NCBI RefSeq assembly: GCF_900187405.1
Contig: NZ_LT896716.1
Coordinates: forward strand, 744,001 to 808,000
Source of the DNA: Geobacter sp. DSM 9736
GTDB lineage: Bacteria; Desulfobacterota; Desulfuromonadia; Geobacterales; Geobacteraceae
Direction: 5' to 3'
Length of the DNA: 64,000 nucleotides
The translations under genes were made by a program, and so were the position numbers. Of this stretch, positions 1-9,074 are shown in pieces. The notes beneath the pieces are model-generated. The model saw only the letters and a list, made by a program, of their open reading frames with translations, did no database searches and was not told the DNA's origin. Each line of letters begins with the position of its first letter. The stretch's first letter is position 1.

Positions 1-1
1 G

Positions 2-730
2 GAAAAGGCGCGCAGGGAGTCCAAGGTGGAGGCAGGGATGGACAGAGGCTACAGTTCCCGCTTCACCGTTTCCTACGATACTGGCACCAGCTCCGATCTC
101 GCCGACAGTATCCTTTCCACCCTCGAAGATGCCTACAATCAGGTAGGTTCCGATCTTTCCCATTTTCCCACCTCGCGTGTCCCGCTGATAATCTATACGA
201 AGAAGGACTACCGCACCATAACGACGAGCCCGGAGTGGTCCGGAGGCCTGTATGACGGGAAAATCCGCCTTCCGGTTGGGGGGGCGAGCAAGCTGACTCC
301 CTTGCTGCAAGGTGTTCTGTTCCACGAATATACCCATGTCGTTGTCCAGGAACTGGCGGCCGGAAGGTGCCCTACCTGGTTGAACGAGGGGCTTGCGGAA
401 TATGAGGAACGCCGTGTCTTCGAAAGGCCCCTCACTGAGCTGAAACGCAGGATTCGGCAAGGCAGTGTGTTGTCCTTCGATACGCTGGAAAGATCCTTTG
501 CGTCCCTTGCGACAAATGACGTAGTACTGGCCTACGAGCAGAGCTATTCGCTGGTGTCCTACATGATCTCGACATACGGCTGGCACAAGGTGCGGGATAT
601 TCTTGTCAACCTGGGCGCCGGAATGAATCAGGAATCCGCCGTAACAGCAGCTCTGGAGGATTTCGGTCTGGATTTCCGGAAGGTGGTGGAGGAATGGACA
701 GCGTTCGCGGCAAAGGAATTCGCGGAGTAG
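2..730 (+). CDS. Peptidase MA-like zinc metallopeptidase domain (5' truncated)
   Basis: The reading frame is open to the left edge, so this is the C-terminal part of a longer protein; the GTG at 26 is only an internal candidate start. Counting from that GTG, a gluzincin zinc motif HEYTH lies at residues 100-104 and the likely third ligand Glu at 121 in WLNEGLAEYEE. This arrangement fits the peptidase MA-like families often found at the end of TPR or lipoprotein-like proteins in deltaproteobacteria. No signal peptide can be judged because the start is missing. The function is probably a periplasmic or cell-envelope peptidase, but the substrate is unknown. The next gene has its own promoter, so this ends a transcription unit. 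Confidence 0.7.
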   Translation, partial: EKARRESKVEAGMDRGYSSRFTVSYDTGTSSDLADSILSTLEDAYNQVGSDLSHFPTSRVPLIIYTKKDYRTITTSPEWSGGLYDGKIRLPVGGASKLTPLLQGVLFHEYTHVVVQELAAGRCPTWLNEGLAEYEERRVFERPLTELKRRIRQGSVLSFDTLERSFASLATNDVVLAYEQSYSLVSYMISTYGWHKVRDILVNLGAGMNQESAVTAALEDFGLDFRKVVEEWTAFAAKEFAE

Positions 731-739
731 AGGTTTATA

Positions 740-768
740 TTGACAGGTGACGGTTTCTGGTCTAATAA
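740..768 (+). promoter_or_regulatory. Sigma-70-type promoter of the Rrf2 regulator gene
   Basis: TTGACA at 740-745 and TAATAA at 763-768 are separated by 17 bp, 28 bp before the ATG. Two GGTC-TA words (GGTCTAA near 759 and GGTCCTA near 780) flank the -10 region and could be an autoregulatory site of the Rrf2 protein. That last point is inference. Confidence 0.6.
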
Positions 769-796
769 GAGACAAAATCGGTCCTAAAGGTGTTTT

Positions 797-1225
797 ATGA
801 TGGAGCTGACCCGCAAGGGTGAATATGCAATCAGGGGCATTATCTATCTGGCGCGCCTCCCTAAGGGGAAGGTAGCGCTCATCAGCGAGATTGCGGAAGC
901 CACGTGCGTTCCGCAAACATTCCTGGCAAAGATATTCCAGAGCTTCGCAAAACTCGGCCTAGTCAACTCCTACCGCGGCACTGGCGGTGGATTCGTTCTT
1001 GGCAGGCCGCCGGGGCAGATCACTCTGCGGGAGGTCGTGGAGGCGGTTGAGGGTCCCATCATGCCGAACCGTTGCCTGATAGCTGATGGTGGGTGCGATC
1101 ATGACAGAAAGTGTCTTGTTCACCCCGTGTGGCGGAAAGTGCAGCAGGAAGTTATTTCTATTCTCGACGGAGTCAGCATCGAGGATCTGGCGCGCGAGGT
1201 GGCCGACGGCGTCAACAGAAGCTAG
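797..1225 (+). CDS. Rrf2/IscR-family transcriptional regulator
   Basis: A 142-residue winged-helix regulator of the Rrf2 family. The N-terminal MELTRKGEYAIRGIIYLA and the following wing (TGGGGFVLGRP-like, seen as RGTGGGFVLGRP) are typical. Three cysteines around residues 94-107, spaced C-x6-C-x5-C, occupy the place of the Fe-S-binding cysteines of IscR and NsrR, so an iron-sulfur sensor is likely. There are two adjacent ATG codons (797, 800); 797 lies 6 nt after AAAGG. No isc or suf genes follow, so the target is not given by context. The next gene, a GGDEF-EAL protein, is 167 bp away and probably separate. Confidence 0.85.
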   Translation: MMELTRKGEYAIRGIIYLARLPKGKVALISEIAEATCVPQTFLAKIFQSFAKLGLVNSYRGTGGGFVLGRPPGQITLREVVEAVEGPIMPNRCLIADGGCDHDRKCLVHPVWRKVQQEVISILDGVSIEDLAREVADGVNRS

Positions 1226-1392
1226 AGCAGTAAAAGAAATTTTAGTGAATTTAAAGTAATAATACTTGAGTTACTCAGGGATCCCGATGTGGCGGCAGAA
1301 GTTCACGCATGTACGGTCACGGTACCAGCAGTAGCTGGGGGAGTGCTTTCTGATGTGGATTTAAACTCTCATTAAAGTAAAGCTTTTTCAGG

Positions 1393-3765
1393 GTGTGGCC
1401 GATAAGCAAACAAATGTCCAATGTCCCTGGAAATTACGTGACAAGATCCTTCAGAATACCGCTGCTTATAGCATGCATCTACGCACTTTTCGGGTCGTTG
1501 TGGGTTTATGTTTCCGACGACATCCTCTTCAAGGTGACGGAGGATTCGATCCGTCTGACTCGCCTGGCGACGCTCAAAGGGCTCTCTTACGTCGCATTCA
1601 CCACATTTCTCCTCTACTATGCGGTTCGCGTTCCTCTTCGGAAGCTCTTCAAGGTCGAGCTGGAGCTGAAAAGCCAGAAGAAGGAACTTGAGATGGCTCT
1701 GGCGCGGATGGCGGAGGAAAAAGCAAAAACCGAATCCATAATCGCCGGAATAGCCGACGGTATATCCATCCATGATGCCGACTATCGCATCATCTATCAG
1801 AACGAGGCTTTGCAGAACCTTCTGGGAAACCATGTAGGCAAACACTGTTTTCAAGCCTATCGCGGCAAAACTGAGGTTTGCGGAGACTGCGTTCTCGGAG
1901 ATATGTTCAGGGACGGCAAGACACGAAGGATCGAACGCACCGCGATCATCGGGAATAAGAAATTCTATCTCGACAATACCGTCTCCCCGATCCGCAATGC
2001 AGAGGGTAATATTGTCGCGGGTCTGGAGCTGATCAGGGATGTAACGGATCGCCGTAATTCCGATGAAAAGCTTCGCACGACCCAGGAATTCCTTGCTAAC
2101 CTCATGGAACTCGTGCCTATGCCCATATACGTGACCGGCACCGACGGAAAGCTCCGCATGGTCAACGACGCATGGGAGAAATTCACCGGAATTTCACGAG
2201 AAGAAGCGGTTGCAAGCCCCATCGGCCGCTTCTTTCAGAACGAGGTCGCACAGCAGTTCATGAGGACAGAGCCGGCTACGGGTGACGGAACCCTGCCTGT
2301 GACTACCGAGCAGTTCGTGAATTCCGGGGCCGGCCGGCAGTATTTCCATACGGTGAAGTTTCCTCTGCACGACTCGGCCGGATGCGTCGAGGCAGTAGGA
2401 GGTATCCTCGTCGATATAACAGAGCGCAAGAGGTTCGAAGAGCAGCTGGTATATCAGGCTACCCACGATTACCTGACGGGGCTCCCCAATCGCAACCTTC
2501 TCCATGAGCGACTCGATCAGGCCCTCGAATTCGAGTATCACAACAAGGGGCTGTTGGCGCTTCTTCTGCTCGATCTCGATAACTTCAAGATGATCAACGA
2601 CACTTTTGGCCATCCGGCCGGCGATCTGCTCCTCAAGGATGTTGCAGACAAGTTGAAGCACAACCTGCGTCAGTACGACACTTTTGCGCGGCTCGGAGGG
2701 GACGAATTCGTAATACTCATCCGCGATACCGAACGGAATCTGGACATAGGCAGAATAGCCGCCCGCATCCTCTCCATGTTCGATCATCCCATTACCCTTA
2801 AAGGGCAGGAGGTTTTCGTTACCGCAAGCATAGGGATAGCAATGTTCCCTGAGGATGGTGAGAGTGGGGAACTGCTTCTCAGAAACGCCGATGCCGCCAT
2901 GTTTCATGCTAAGAAAAAAGGAAAAAACAACTACCAGTTCTTCACCGAGGCTATTAATGCGGACGTTCACGAGCGGCTTGCCATGGAAACCAAGCTGCGT
3001 CGGGCACTTGAGCGGGAAGAATTCTCATTGCACTACCAGCCGCGGATCGAGATGTCTTCGGGGCGAATCAGCGGCATGGAGGCGCTCCTCAGATGGCAAC
3101 CCGACGGCGGCAAGTTAGTCTCCCCTGCAGAGTTCATTCCGCTGCTAGAAGAAACCGGACTTATCGTACCGGTGGAAGAGTGGGTGCTGCGGACCGCTTG
3201 CAGCCAGGCGAAGGCATGGCAGGATGCCGGGATGCAGAGGCTGCGGCTTGCCGTCAATATTTCCGCCCGCCATTTTTCCCAGGAAAACCTCCCTGACAAG
3301 ATTTCGCAGATTCTGTTCGAAACGGGGCTGGAGGCTGAATCTCTTGAAATCGAACTGACTGAGAGCATCATCATGAAGGATGTTGCCGAGTCCGTCCGCA
3401 AGCTCGATGCACTCAAGCGGATGGGGGTGACCTTTTCCATCGACGATTTCGGCACCGGCTACTCTTCTCTCAGCTACCTCAAGCGCTTTCCCATCGACGT
3501 ACTTAAAATCGACCGTTCCTTCGTGGACGGAATACCCCATGATTCCAGCGACACGACCATCGCAACGACCGTCATCGCAATGGCCCACAACCTCAACATG
3601 TCGGTTGTGGCCGAGGGGGTCGAAACCATGGAGCAACTCGCCTTCCTCGCCGAGAACAGCTGCGACGAATACCAGGGGTTCTATTTTTCCAAGCCACTCA
3701 CCGCGCCGGACTTCGCACGATTTCTCACCACTCGGAAGCCTGTAATGCGTCACGCCGCTACCTAA
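1393..3765 (+). CDS. Membrane PAS-PAS-GGDEF-EAL cyclic-di-GMP protein
   Basis: A 790-residue signalling protein. Two membrane helices (about residues 23-42 and 65-85) enclose a short periplasmic loop. They are followed by a coiled segment, a first PAS domain (about 110-230) holding a CxxC pair, a second PAS domain (about 235-350), a GGDEF domain and an EAL domain. The cyclase site GGDEF is intact, with an RxxD inhibitory site (RQYD) five residues upstream, and the usual Asp (GHPAGD) is kept at the guanine-selecting position. The phosphodiesterase motifs EALLRW, DDFGTG, LKIDRSF and the Gln of YQGFYFSKP are also intact. Both activities are therefore possible. The start is uncertain: GTG 1393 or ATG 1414, neither with a strong ribosome site. 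Confidence 0.9.
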   Translation: MWPISKQMSNVPGNYVTRSFRIPLLIACIYALFGSLWVYVSDDILFKVTEDSIRLTRLATLKGLSYVAFTTFLLYYAVRVPLRKLFKVELELKSQKKELEMALARMAEEKAKTESIIAGIADGISIHDADYRIIYQNEALQNLLGNHVGKHCFQAYRGKTEVCGDCVLGDMFRDGKTRRIERTAIIGNKKFYLDNTVSPIRNAEGNIVAGLELIRDVTDRRNSDEKLRTTQEFLANLMELVPMPIYVTGTDGKLRMVNDAWEKFTGISREEAVASPIGRFFQNEVAQQFMRTEPATGDGTLPVTTEQFVNSGAGRQYFHTVKFPLHDSAGCVEAVGGILVDITERKRFEEQLVYQATHDYLTGLPNRNLLHERLDQALEFEYHNKGLLALLLLDLDNFKMINDTFGHPAGDLLLKDVADKLKHNLRQYDTFARLGGDEFVILIRDTERNLDIGRIAARILSMFDHPITLKGQEVFVTASIGIAMFPEDGESGELLLRNADAAMFHAKKKGKNNYQFFTEAINADVHERLAMETKLRRALEREEFSLHYQPRIEMSSGRISGMEALLRWQPDGGKLVSPAEFIPLLEETGLIVPVEEWVLRTACSQAKAWQDAGMQRLRLAVNISARHFSQENLPDKISQILFETGLEAESLEIELTESIIMKDVAESVRKLDALKRMGVTFSIDDFGTGYSSLSYLKRFPIDVLKIDRSFVDGIPHDSSDTTIATTVIAMAHNLNMSVVAEGVETMEQLAFLAENSCDEYQGFYFSKPLTAPDFARFLTTRKPVMRHAAT

Positions 3766-3830
3766 GCCTTTCCAGCTCCTTTCTTTCCATCCAGACTTTA
3801 CGCCCTTTCGCTTTAACCACGGCCCCAGCG

Positions 3831-3860
3831 TTGACAATCGCCATTCCTTTCGACTACATT
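3831..3860 (+). promoter_or_regulatory. Promoter upstream of the J-domain-like gene
   Basis: TTGACA at 3831-3836 is followed by TACATT at 3855-3860 with an 18-bp spacer, about 90 bp before the next start codon. Confidence 0.5.
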
Positions 3861-3949
3861 GCTGCCACCTGACGCTTCGCCAACGGTACGGAGTTAGTGG
3901 ACCGGACCAAATTCCAGAGGGCCGCGGCACCGCCGCCACGTGATCTTCA

Positions 3950-5266
3950 ATGAAATCAAGGTACATACATACGCAGATTACTGAAATCGAGCGGAGGCGT
4001 AAGGAGTTCCATGCCGCCGAACGCCACCTTGTCCGGGCGGAGCGTGAGCTTGAGGAGCTGCGGGAGGAGATAGCCGAATTCGAACGATCATATGTCGAGA
4101 GGATGAAGGAGCGCCTCGCAGAGCTGGAAGCTCTTGAGCGAGAGATCAGGAAGCTGCCTGTTACAGATGCCGATAAAGGGAGTGCGGAGCGAACTTCAAG
4201 CCGCCGGCAGAGCCGGGTGCTCCTTGGTGACGATGCTGACGAGGAAATGCTCGTGCAGCGGCCTCATCGCAGGGAGGAGAACCTAAAGGAGCTCTATCGG
4301 CGGGTAGCGAAGACCATTCATCCCGATCTCTCATTGCAGGATTCCGAAAGGAAGAGACGGCAGAAGCTGATGGCCGACGCGAATCGTGCATACGCAGAGG
4401 AGGACATGGCTACCCTCCTGTGCATCCTCGACGAGTGGGAGAACCTTTCGGAGGAGGACATTCCCCCTTCTGAAGAAAGCGTCCTAGCCATGCGGACCTC
4501 CAGGGTAAGGGAAAGGATCCGGGAGGTAGAAGCTGAGATCCTGGGGCTCAGAAAAAGCGATGTATATACGCTGCTTAGGCAGGTCAAGCAGGGGAAGGCA
4601 CAGGGACAAGAAGTGCTGTCACATATGGCCGCGAAGATCGAGGCCGATATTCTGGCTGCCTGCAGGAAGCTCAACCACGCAGCTAGAAGGCGAGAAGCGA
4701 TCCAGTGTCCAGAAGGGGTGCGGAGCATGCTTTTTCCGTTTCTCAGCCCGATGGGATCGGTGTTCGTCCGCACTGCAGGATCCCGCAGCTTTCTCGACTG
4801 GCGTAGGTTGGGGGATGCGGTGGGGAGAGTGACGCTGCCTGCCGACAAGTCGGTGCGGCTCGATGTAGTGCCGGGGAGGGCGGCTGACCTTCATGCTGTA
4901 GAATGCGTGCCTGCCACGGGACTGAATGCTTGTTTCCTGTATGGTGCCTGCGATGGCGATGTACCTCATCTTCTCAAGTTTAAGGGACTGGAGGAGGTGT
5001 ACCTGTCAGGATCGGATATTTCTGGTGACGGGCTCATTCACCTTCTGGAGCTAACTAAACTGGAGAGGCTGTATCTCTACGATTCAGGGGTGGATCAGGA
5101 AGGGGTGCAATGCCTCAAGTATCTGAAGATGCTCAAGCACCTCACCATCAGCAATGGCCCTGCCGGGAATCTTTCAGTAGCTGAGCTCCAGAAGCTACTT
5201 CCCTCCTGCTCCATAATAAATCTTACTTTACAAAGACAGGCCGCTCCGGCAGTTGCAAAATCCTAG
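3950..5266 (+). CDS. Coiled-coil / J-domain-like / leucine-rich repeat protein
   Basis: A 438-residue cytosolic protein with an unusual architecture. Residues 1-70 are charged and heptad-like (coiled coil). Residues about 108-165 resemble a DnaJ J-domain, with the HPD tripeptide at 124-126 in KTIHPDL and a following helix QKLMADANRAYAE. A middle region of about 150 residues is unassigned. Residues about 335-415 form two to three leucine-rich repeats of the ribonuclease-inhibitor-like type (LEEVYLSGSDISGDGL, LERLYLYDSGVDQEGV). J-domains stimulate Hsp70 ATPases and leucine-rich repeats bind proteins, so this may be a specialised Hsp70 co-chaperone or adaptor. That is inference. No signal peptide is seen. 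The ribosome site is weak. Confidence 0.75.
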   Translation: MKSRYIHTQITEIERRRKEFHAAERHLVRAERELEELREEIAEFERSYVERMKERLAELEALEREIRKLPVTDADKGSAERTSSRRQSRVLLGDDADEEMLVQRPHRREENLKELYRRVAKTIHPDLSLQDSERKRRQKLMADANRAYAEEDMATLLCILDEWENLSEEDIPPSEESVLAMRTSRVRERIREVEAEILGLRKSDVYTLLRQVKQGKAQGQEVLSHMAAKIEADILAACRKLNHAARRREAIQCPEGVRSMLFPFLSPMGSVFVRTAGSRSFLDWRRLGDAVGRVTLPADKSVRLDVVPGRAADLHAVECVPATGLNACFLYGACDGDVPHLLKFKGLEEVYLSGSDISGDGLIHLLELTKLERLYLYDSGVDQEGVQCLKYLKMLKHLTISNGPAGNLSVAELQKLLPSCSIINLTLQRQAAPAVAKS

Positions 5267-5359
5267 TTTTGAGCTACATTTTTCATGAGTGGAGCGTTCG
5301 GATGGAGCTCTCAGGGCTCTATGCCGCATGCTCACAGCGCGAAGAGAAGGAGGCGCGAC

Positions 5360-5719
5360 ATGAAAGGGTACGAGATAACTAGAGAGTTAAGGGAGCGCCG
5401 CACCGGGAATGACCAGTTCATAAAATGGTGGCGCAAGGAAAACGACTTCCTGGATTACGACCTCATCGACAGATTCACTACCAATTTCCGTGACAGCGAG
5501 GAAATCTACGGTTTCGATCTTCTCGATACGGAAGAGATGTGGAATGAGGTAAAAAAGATCTGCGGGAACAGAGTGACCCGGATTACCCGTGACGGCAGTG
5601 ATTATCTGTCGTGGCAGCCCCCCCGGCCCGGGAAACAGAGACAGGAGTGTCTGTTCACTCCACAGTCGCTGATCAACATCTTCGACGCCGAGACAAAGGG
5701 TAACCCTGTGGATTCCTGA
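5360..5719 (+). CDS. Conserved-looking hypothetical protein, 119 aa
   Basis: The start was set at ATG 5360 because AAGGAGG lies at 5347-5353; a longer frame from 5285 would include an unlikely basic leader. The product is small, soluble and charged, with aromatic residues (FIKWWRKENDFLDYDL near the N terminus) and one Cys. There is no signal peptide, membrane segment or recognised motif. It follows the J-domain-like gene by 93 bp and is closed by a strong hairpin, so the two could be cotranscribed. Function unknown. Confidence 0.7.
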   Translation: MKGYEITRELRERRTGNDQFIKWWRKENDFLDYDLIDRFTTNFRDSEEIYGFDLLDTEEMWNEVKKICGNRVTRITRDGSDYLSWQPPRPGKQRQECLFTPQSLINIFDAETKGNPVDS

Positions 5720-5730
5720 TATGCGTTAAG

Positions 5731-5754
5731 GCCGGCCGGACATTTCCGGCCGGC
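5731..5754 (+). terminator. Terminator-like hairpin
   Basis: A perfect 10-bp stem (GCCGGCCGGA / TCCGGCCGGC) with a CATT loop follows the gene ending at 5719. The T tract is poor (TTCTCATTATAA), so it could act as a terminator or as an mRNA 3' stabiliser. Confidence 0.6.
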
Positions 5755-5943
5755 TTCTCATTATAACCCCCTCCATAAATGCCGCTTTACGGGAAACAGC
5801 TGTTGACACCGCCTCGCCGGTAAGTGTACAAAAGGGCGACTTTCACTTCAAACAACGCCGTGAGAACATTGCACCCCCAAGCGCATGTGCGGGCCTGTTC
5901 CGCAGCAGTTTCTCACAGCCTGTATTTTCCCGGGAGGCGGCAC

Positions 5944-7620
5944 ATGAGTACCGAACCGAACAAGATCATCTATACCATGATGCGGGTTTCCAAGTATTAC
6001 GACAAGAAACCGGTCATAAAGGACATTTCACTCTCCTATTTTTACGGGGCGAAGATCGGTGTCATCGGACTTAACGGCTCCGGTAAGAGCTCGCTTCTCA
6101 GGATCATGGCAGGGGTGGATAAGGATTTCAACGGCCAGGCCGTTCTCTCCCCCGGTTACACAGTTGGGTTCCTGGAGCAGGAACCGCAGCTGGACGAGAA
6201 GAAGACGGTGCGGGAGGTGGTCGAGGAGGGATGCCGGGAGACGGTAGATCTGCTTCGGGAGTTCAACGAGATTACAGAGAAGTTCTCCGATCCGGATGCG
6301 GATTTCGACAAGCTCATGGAACGTCAGGCGCAGGTGCAGGAGAAGCTCGATCATCTCGATGCCTGGGATCTGGACTCCCGGCTTGAGATGGCCATGGACG
6401 CTCTTCGGTGTCCTCCTGCCGATACGCAGGTGAGCGTTCTGTCGGGGGGAGAAAAGAGGCGGGTTGCGCTGTGCCGGCTCCTTCTCCAGAAGCCGGACAT
6501 TCTGCTTCTCGACGAACCGACCAACCATCTCGATGCCGAGTCTGTAGCTTGGCTGGAGCATCACCTTCAGAGTTACGAGGGGACCATTATTGCCGTCACC
6601 CATGATCGTTACTTTCTGGACAATGTTGCCGGGTGGATCCTGGAACTCGACAGGGGTGAGGGGATTCCCTGGAAGGGTAACTACTCGTCCTGGCTCGAAC
6701 AGAAGGAAAAACGCCTGGCGACGGAAGAGAAACAGGAAAGCGAGCGGCGAAAGACTCTCCAGCGAGAGCTGGATTGGATCAGGATGTCCCCAAAGGGTCG
6801 TCATGCCAAGAGCAAGGCACGTATTGCCTCGTACGAGCAGCTCCTCACCCAGGAGAGCGAAAAGCGTGCGCGGGACCTTGAAATCTACCTTCCGCCCGGG
6901 CCAAGGCTCGGGAATGTGGTTATCGAGGCTGAAGACGTAAGCAAAGCCTATGGCGATCGTCTGCTCGTGGAGGGGATGTCCTTTCGCCTGCCTCCCGGGG
7001 GGATTGTCGGCGTTATCGGCCCTAACGGTGCGGGTAAGACAACGTTGTTCAGGATGATAACCGGTCAGGAAAAGGCGGATTCCGGAGCGATACGTGTGGG
7101 AGATTCGGTAAAGCTTGCTTATGTGGACCAGAGCAGGACGCTTGATCAGGATAGGACCATCTGGGAGGTTATAACCGACGGTCAGGATACCCTTCAACTC
7201 GGGAAGCAGCAGGTAAATTCGCGTGCCTATGTCGCTCGGTTCAACTTCTCCGGCAGCGATCAGCAGAAGAAAGTGGGACTCCTTTCGGGGGGGGAGCGGA
7301 ACCGGGTGCATCTTGCCCGGATGCTAAAGGAAGGGGCAAACGTTCTGCTTCTCGATGAGCCGACCAATGATCTCGATGTCAACACCATGCGGGCACTGGA
7401 GGAGGCTTTGGAGAATTTCGCCGGATGTGCTGTGGTGATCAGCCACGACCGCTGGTTCCTTGACCGGATCGCCACACACATCCTCGCATTCGAGGGGGAG
7501 AGCAAGGTTGTATGGTTTGACGGCAACTACTCTGAATATGAAGCCGACAGGAAAGCGCGGCTTGGGGTGGACGCGGACCAGCCGCATCGGATAAAGTACC
7601 GGCAGCTGACGCGGGGTTGA
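5944..7620 (+). CDS. ettA: ABC-F ATPase EttA, energy-dependent translational throttle
   Basis: A 558-residue protein with two ABC ATPase domains and no membrane part. The first Walker A is GLNGSGKSS and the second GPNGAGKTT; the signatures are LSGGEKRRVAL and LSGGERNRVHL; the Walker B stretches are LLLDEPTNHLD and LLLDEPTNDLD. The linker contains SPKGRHAKSKARI, which matches the EttA tRNA-interaction linker and separates it from Uup and other ABC-F members. EttA binds the ribosomal E site and gates the first translocation according to the ATP/ADP ratio. ATG 5944 was chosen (GGGAGG 8 nt upstream, family length about 555); the frame extends upstream without ribosome site support. Confidence 0.95.
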   Translation: MSTEPNKIIYTMMRVSKYYDKKPVIKDISLSYFYGAKIGVIGLNGSGKSSLLRIMAGVDKDFNGQAVLSPGYTVGFLEQEPQLDEKKTVREVVEEGCRETVDLLREFNEITEKFSDPDADFDKLMERQAQVQEKLDHLDAWDLDSRLEMAMDALRCPPADTQVSVLSGGEKRRVALCRLLLQKPDILLLDEPTNHLDAESVAWLEHHLQSYEGTIIAVTHDRYFLDNVAGWILELDRGEGIPWKGNYSSWLEQKEKRLATEEKQESERRKTLQRELDWIRMSPKGRHAKSKARIASYEQLLTQESEKRARDLEIYLPPGPRLGNVVIEAEDVSKAYGDRLLVEGMSFRLPPGGIVGVIGPNGAGKTTLFRMITGQEKADSGAIRVGDSVKLAYVDQSRTLDQDRTIWEVITDGQDTLQLGKQQVNSRAYVARFNFSGSDQQKKVGLLSGGERNRVHLARMLKEGANVLLLDEPTNDLDVNTMRALEEALENFAGCAVVISHDRWFLDRIATHILAFEGESKVVWFDGNYSEYEADRKARLGVDADQPHRIKYRQLTRG

Positions 7621-7622
7621 GA

Positions 7623-7653
7623 GGAGCCGGCACTTGGTGCCGGCTCCTTTTTT
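7623..7653 (+). terminator. Rho-independent terminator of ettA
   Basis: An 11-bp stem GGAGCCGGCAC / GTGCCGGCTCC with a TTG loop is followed by a T run. Confidence 0.9.
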
Positions 7654-7673
7654 AACTTTATGAGGTTAGGTTG

Positions 7674-8912
7674 ATGTACAAAGTCCTGTTGGTCCTGTTT
7701 ACCTGGTTCCTTTTCAGCTACCCGCGCAGTGCTGCCGCGGGAGTTAGGACTGGTGCCGAAATTCTTGCTGACAGCGGGTTTGCGGAACTTGCCGGGAAGC
7801 GCGTAGGGCTGGTCACGAATCACACAGCCATGGCAGGGGGCCGGCACCTGATTGATCTGCTGGCGGATAGCGGAAAGGTGACGCTTGCGGCCCTTTTTGC
7901 CCCGGAACACGGCCTGCGTGGGCTGCAGGAGGATGGCGTCGCCATTGCGGAGGGAAGAGACGAGCGGACCGGGGTGAAGATATTCAGCCTCTATGGGAAG
8001 GACAAGAAGCCCACGCCTGAGATGCTCAAGAATGTTGATATTCTGCTGTTCGACATACAGGACATAGGCGCTCGTTTCTATACCTATATTTCCACTATGG
8101 GGCTTGCTATGCGGGCAGCTGCCGAGGCCGGCATCCCCTTTGTCGTTCTGGACCGTCCGAACCCCCTCGGCGGTCTTTACGTCGGCGGTCCTGTGCTGGA
8201 GAAGCGCTTCAGCTCATTTGTCGGTCTCTATCCCATTCCTGTAGCACATGGCCTCACGTCCGGAGAACTGGCCCTGATGATTAAAGGGGAGGGCATGCTC
8301 GAAGGTCTGGCAGGGCTCGATGTGCGGGTAGTGAGGATGGCCGGATGGCAGAGGGAAATGCAGTGGCCTGATACGGGCCTTCCCTGGATCCGAACGAGCC
8401 CCAATATCCCTGATTTCGAGACTTCGCTTCTTTACCCTGGTCTTTGTTTCATTGAGGCCACCGCAGTGAGCGAGGCGCGAGGAACCACTGAGCCTTTCAA
8501 GATGAGCGGAATCCCTCGACTTGATTCCACCGCGGTAGCAGCGGCTCTCAACGGAAAAGGCCTCCCAGGTGTAAAGTTCGAGCCTGTCAGCTTTACTCCC
8601 CGTTCACTCCCGGGAATGAGCAGCAGACCGAAGTTTTCCGGTACAGCTGTAAACGGCGTTCGTCTGGTTGTCACGGATCGACGTCTGTTTCAGCCGGTGG
8701 AGACGGGCGTCTATCTGCTAGAAGTAATGCATGCGAGTACAGCTGTTAACAAGGAGAAATTTTTTCAGCTTCCGGGCTTCGATCTGCTGGCTGGAACGGA
8801 CCGTTTGCGATTGTCCCTTAAAGACAAGACACCGGCAGGGGAGATTGTCGCAAGTTGGAGGAGTGGACTCGTGAAGTTCGGTGAAATGCGGCGCAACTAT
8901 TTACTCTATTGA
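7674..8912 (+). CDS. DUF1343 / NamZ-like exo-N-acetylmuramidase, exported
   Basis: A 412-residue protein with an N-terminal signal peptide (hydrophobic residues 4-16, cleavage probably after SAAA). The body matches the DUF1343 family: VGLVTNHTA, FAPEHGLRG, DIQDIGARFYTY and DRPNPLGG are all present. One characterised member, NamZ of Bacillus subtilis, is an exo-lytic beta-N-acetylmuramidase used in peptidoglycan recovery. By homology this enzyme may trim MurNAc from cell wall fragments in the periplasm. The start was set at ATG 7674 (GAGG 8 nt upstream) rather than TTG 7671. It stands alone between two terminator or promoter regions. Confidence 0.85.
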   Translation: MYKVLLVLFTWFLFSYPRSAAAGVRTGAEILADSGFAELAGKRVGLVTNHTAMAGGRHLIDLLADSGKVTLAALFAPEHGLRGLQEDGVAIAEGRDERTGVKIFSLYGKDKKPTPEMLKNVDILLFDIQDIGARFYTYISTMGLAMRAAAEAGIPFVVLDRPNPLGGLYVGGPVLEKRFSSFVGLYPIPVAHGLTSGELALMIKGEGMLEGLAGLDVRVVRMAGWQREMQWPDTGLPWIRTSPNIPDFETSLLYPGLCFIEATAVSEARGTTEPFKMSGIPRLDSTAVAAALNGKGLPGVKFEPVSFTPRSLPGMSSRPKFSGTAVNGVRLVVTDRRLFQPVETGVYLLEVMHASTAVNKEKFFQLPGFDLLAGTDRLRLSLKDKTPAGEIVASWRSGLVKFGEMRRNYLLY

Positions 8913-9074
8913 TCTTTCTCAGCTTTACCCTGTACGACAGCTTGCTTTATTTAATAAATAAAAAATAACAATATTGCCATCACTAGGCGAATGCGGATTT
9001 TTTCTTGCGTTGGCGTTATTCTTACATTAACCTTAAAAACGCCTTGTCATTATAGTCTTTTGGGAGGGAACACA

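Noticed and set aside
1226-1392. Searched for a GEMM-I (c-di-GMP/cGAMP) riboswitch here and in other gaps
   Set aside because: The conserved GEMM core words were not found in any intergenic region by eye; a covariance model search would be decisive.
6028-7311. Leftward open frame opposite ettA
   Set aside because: Antisense shadow of a well supported ABC-F gene; no start signal.
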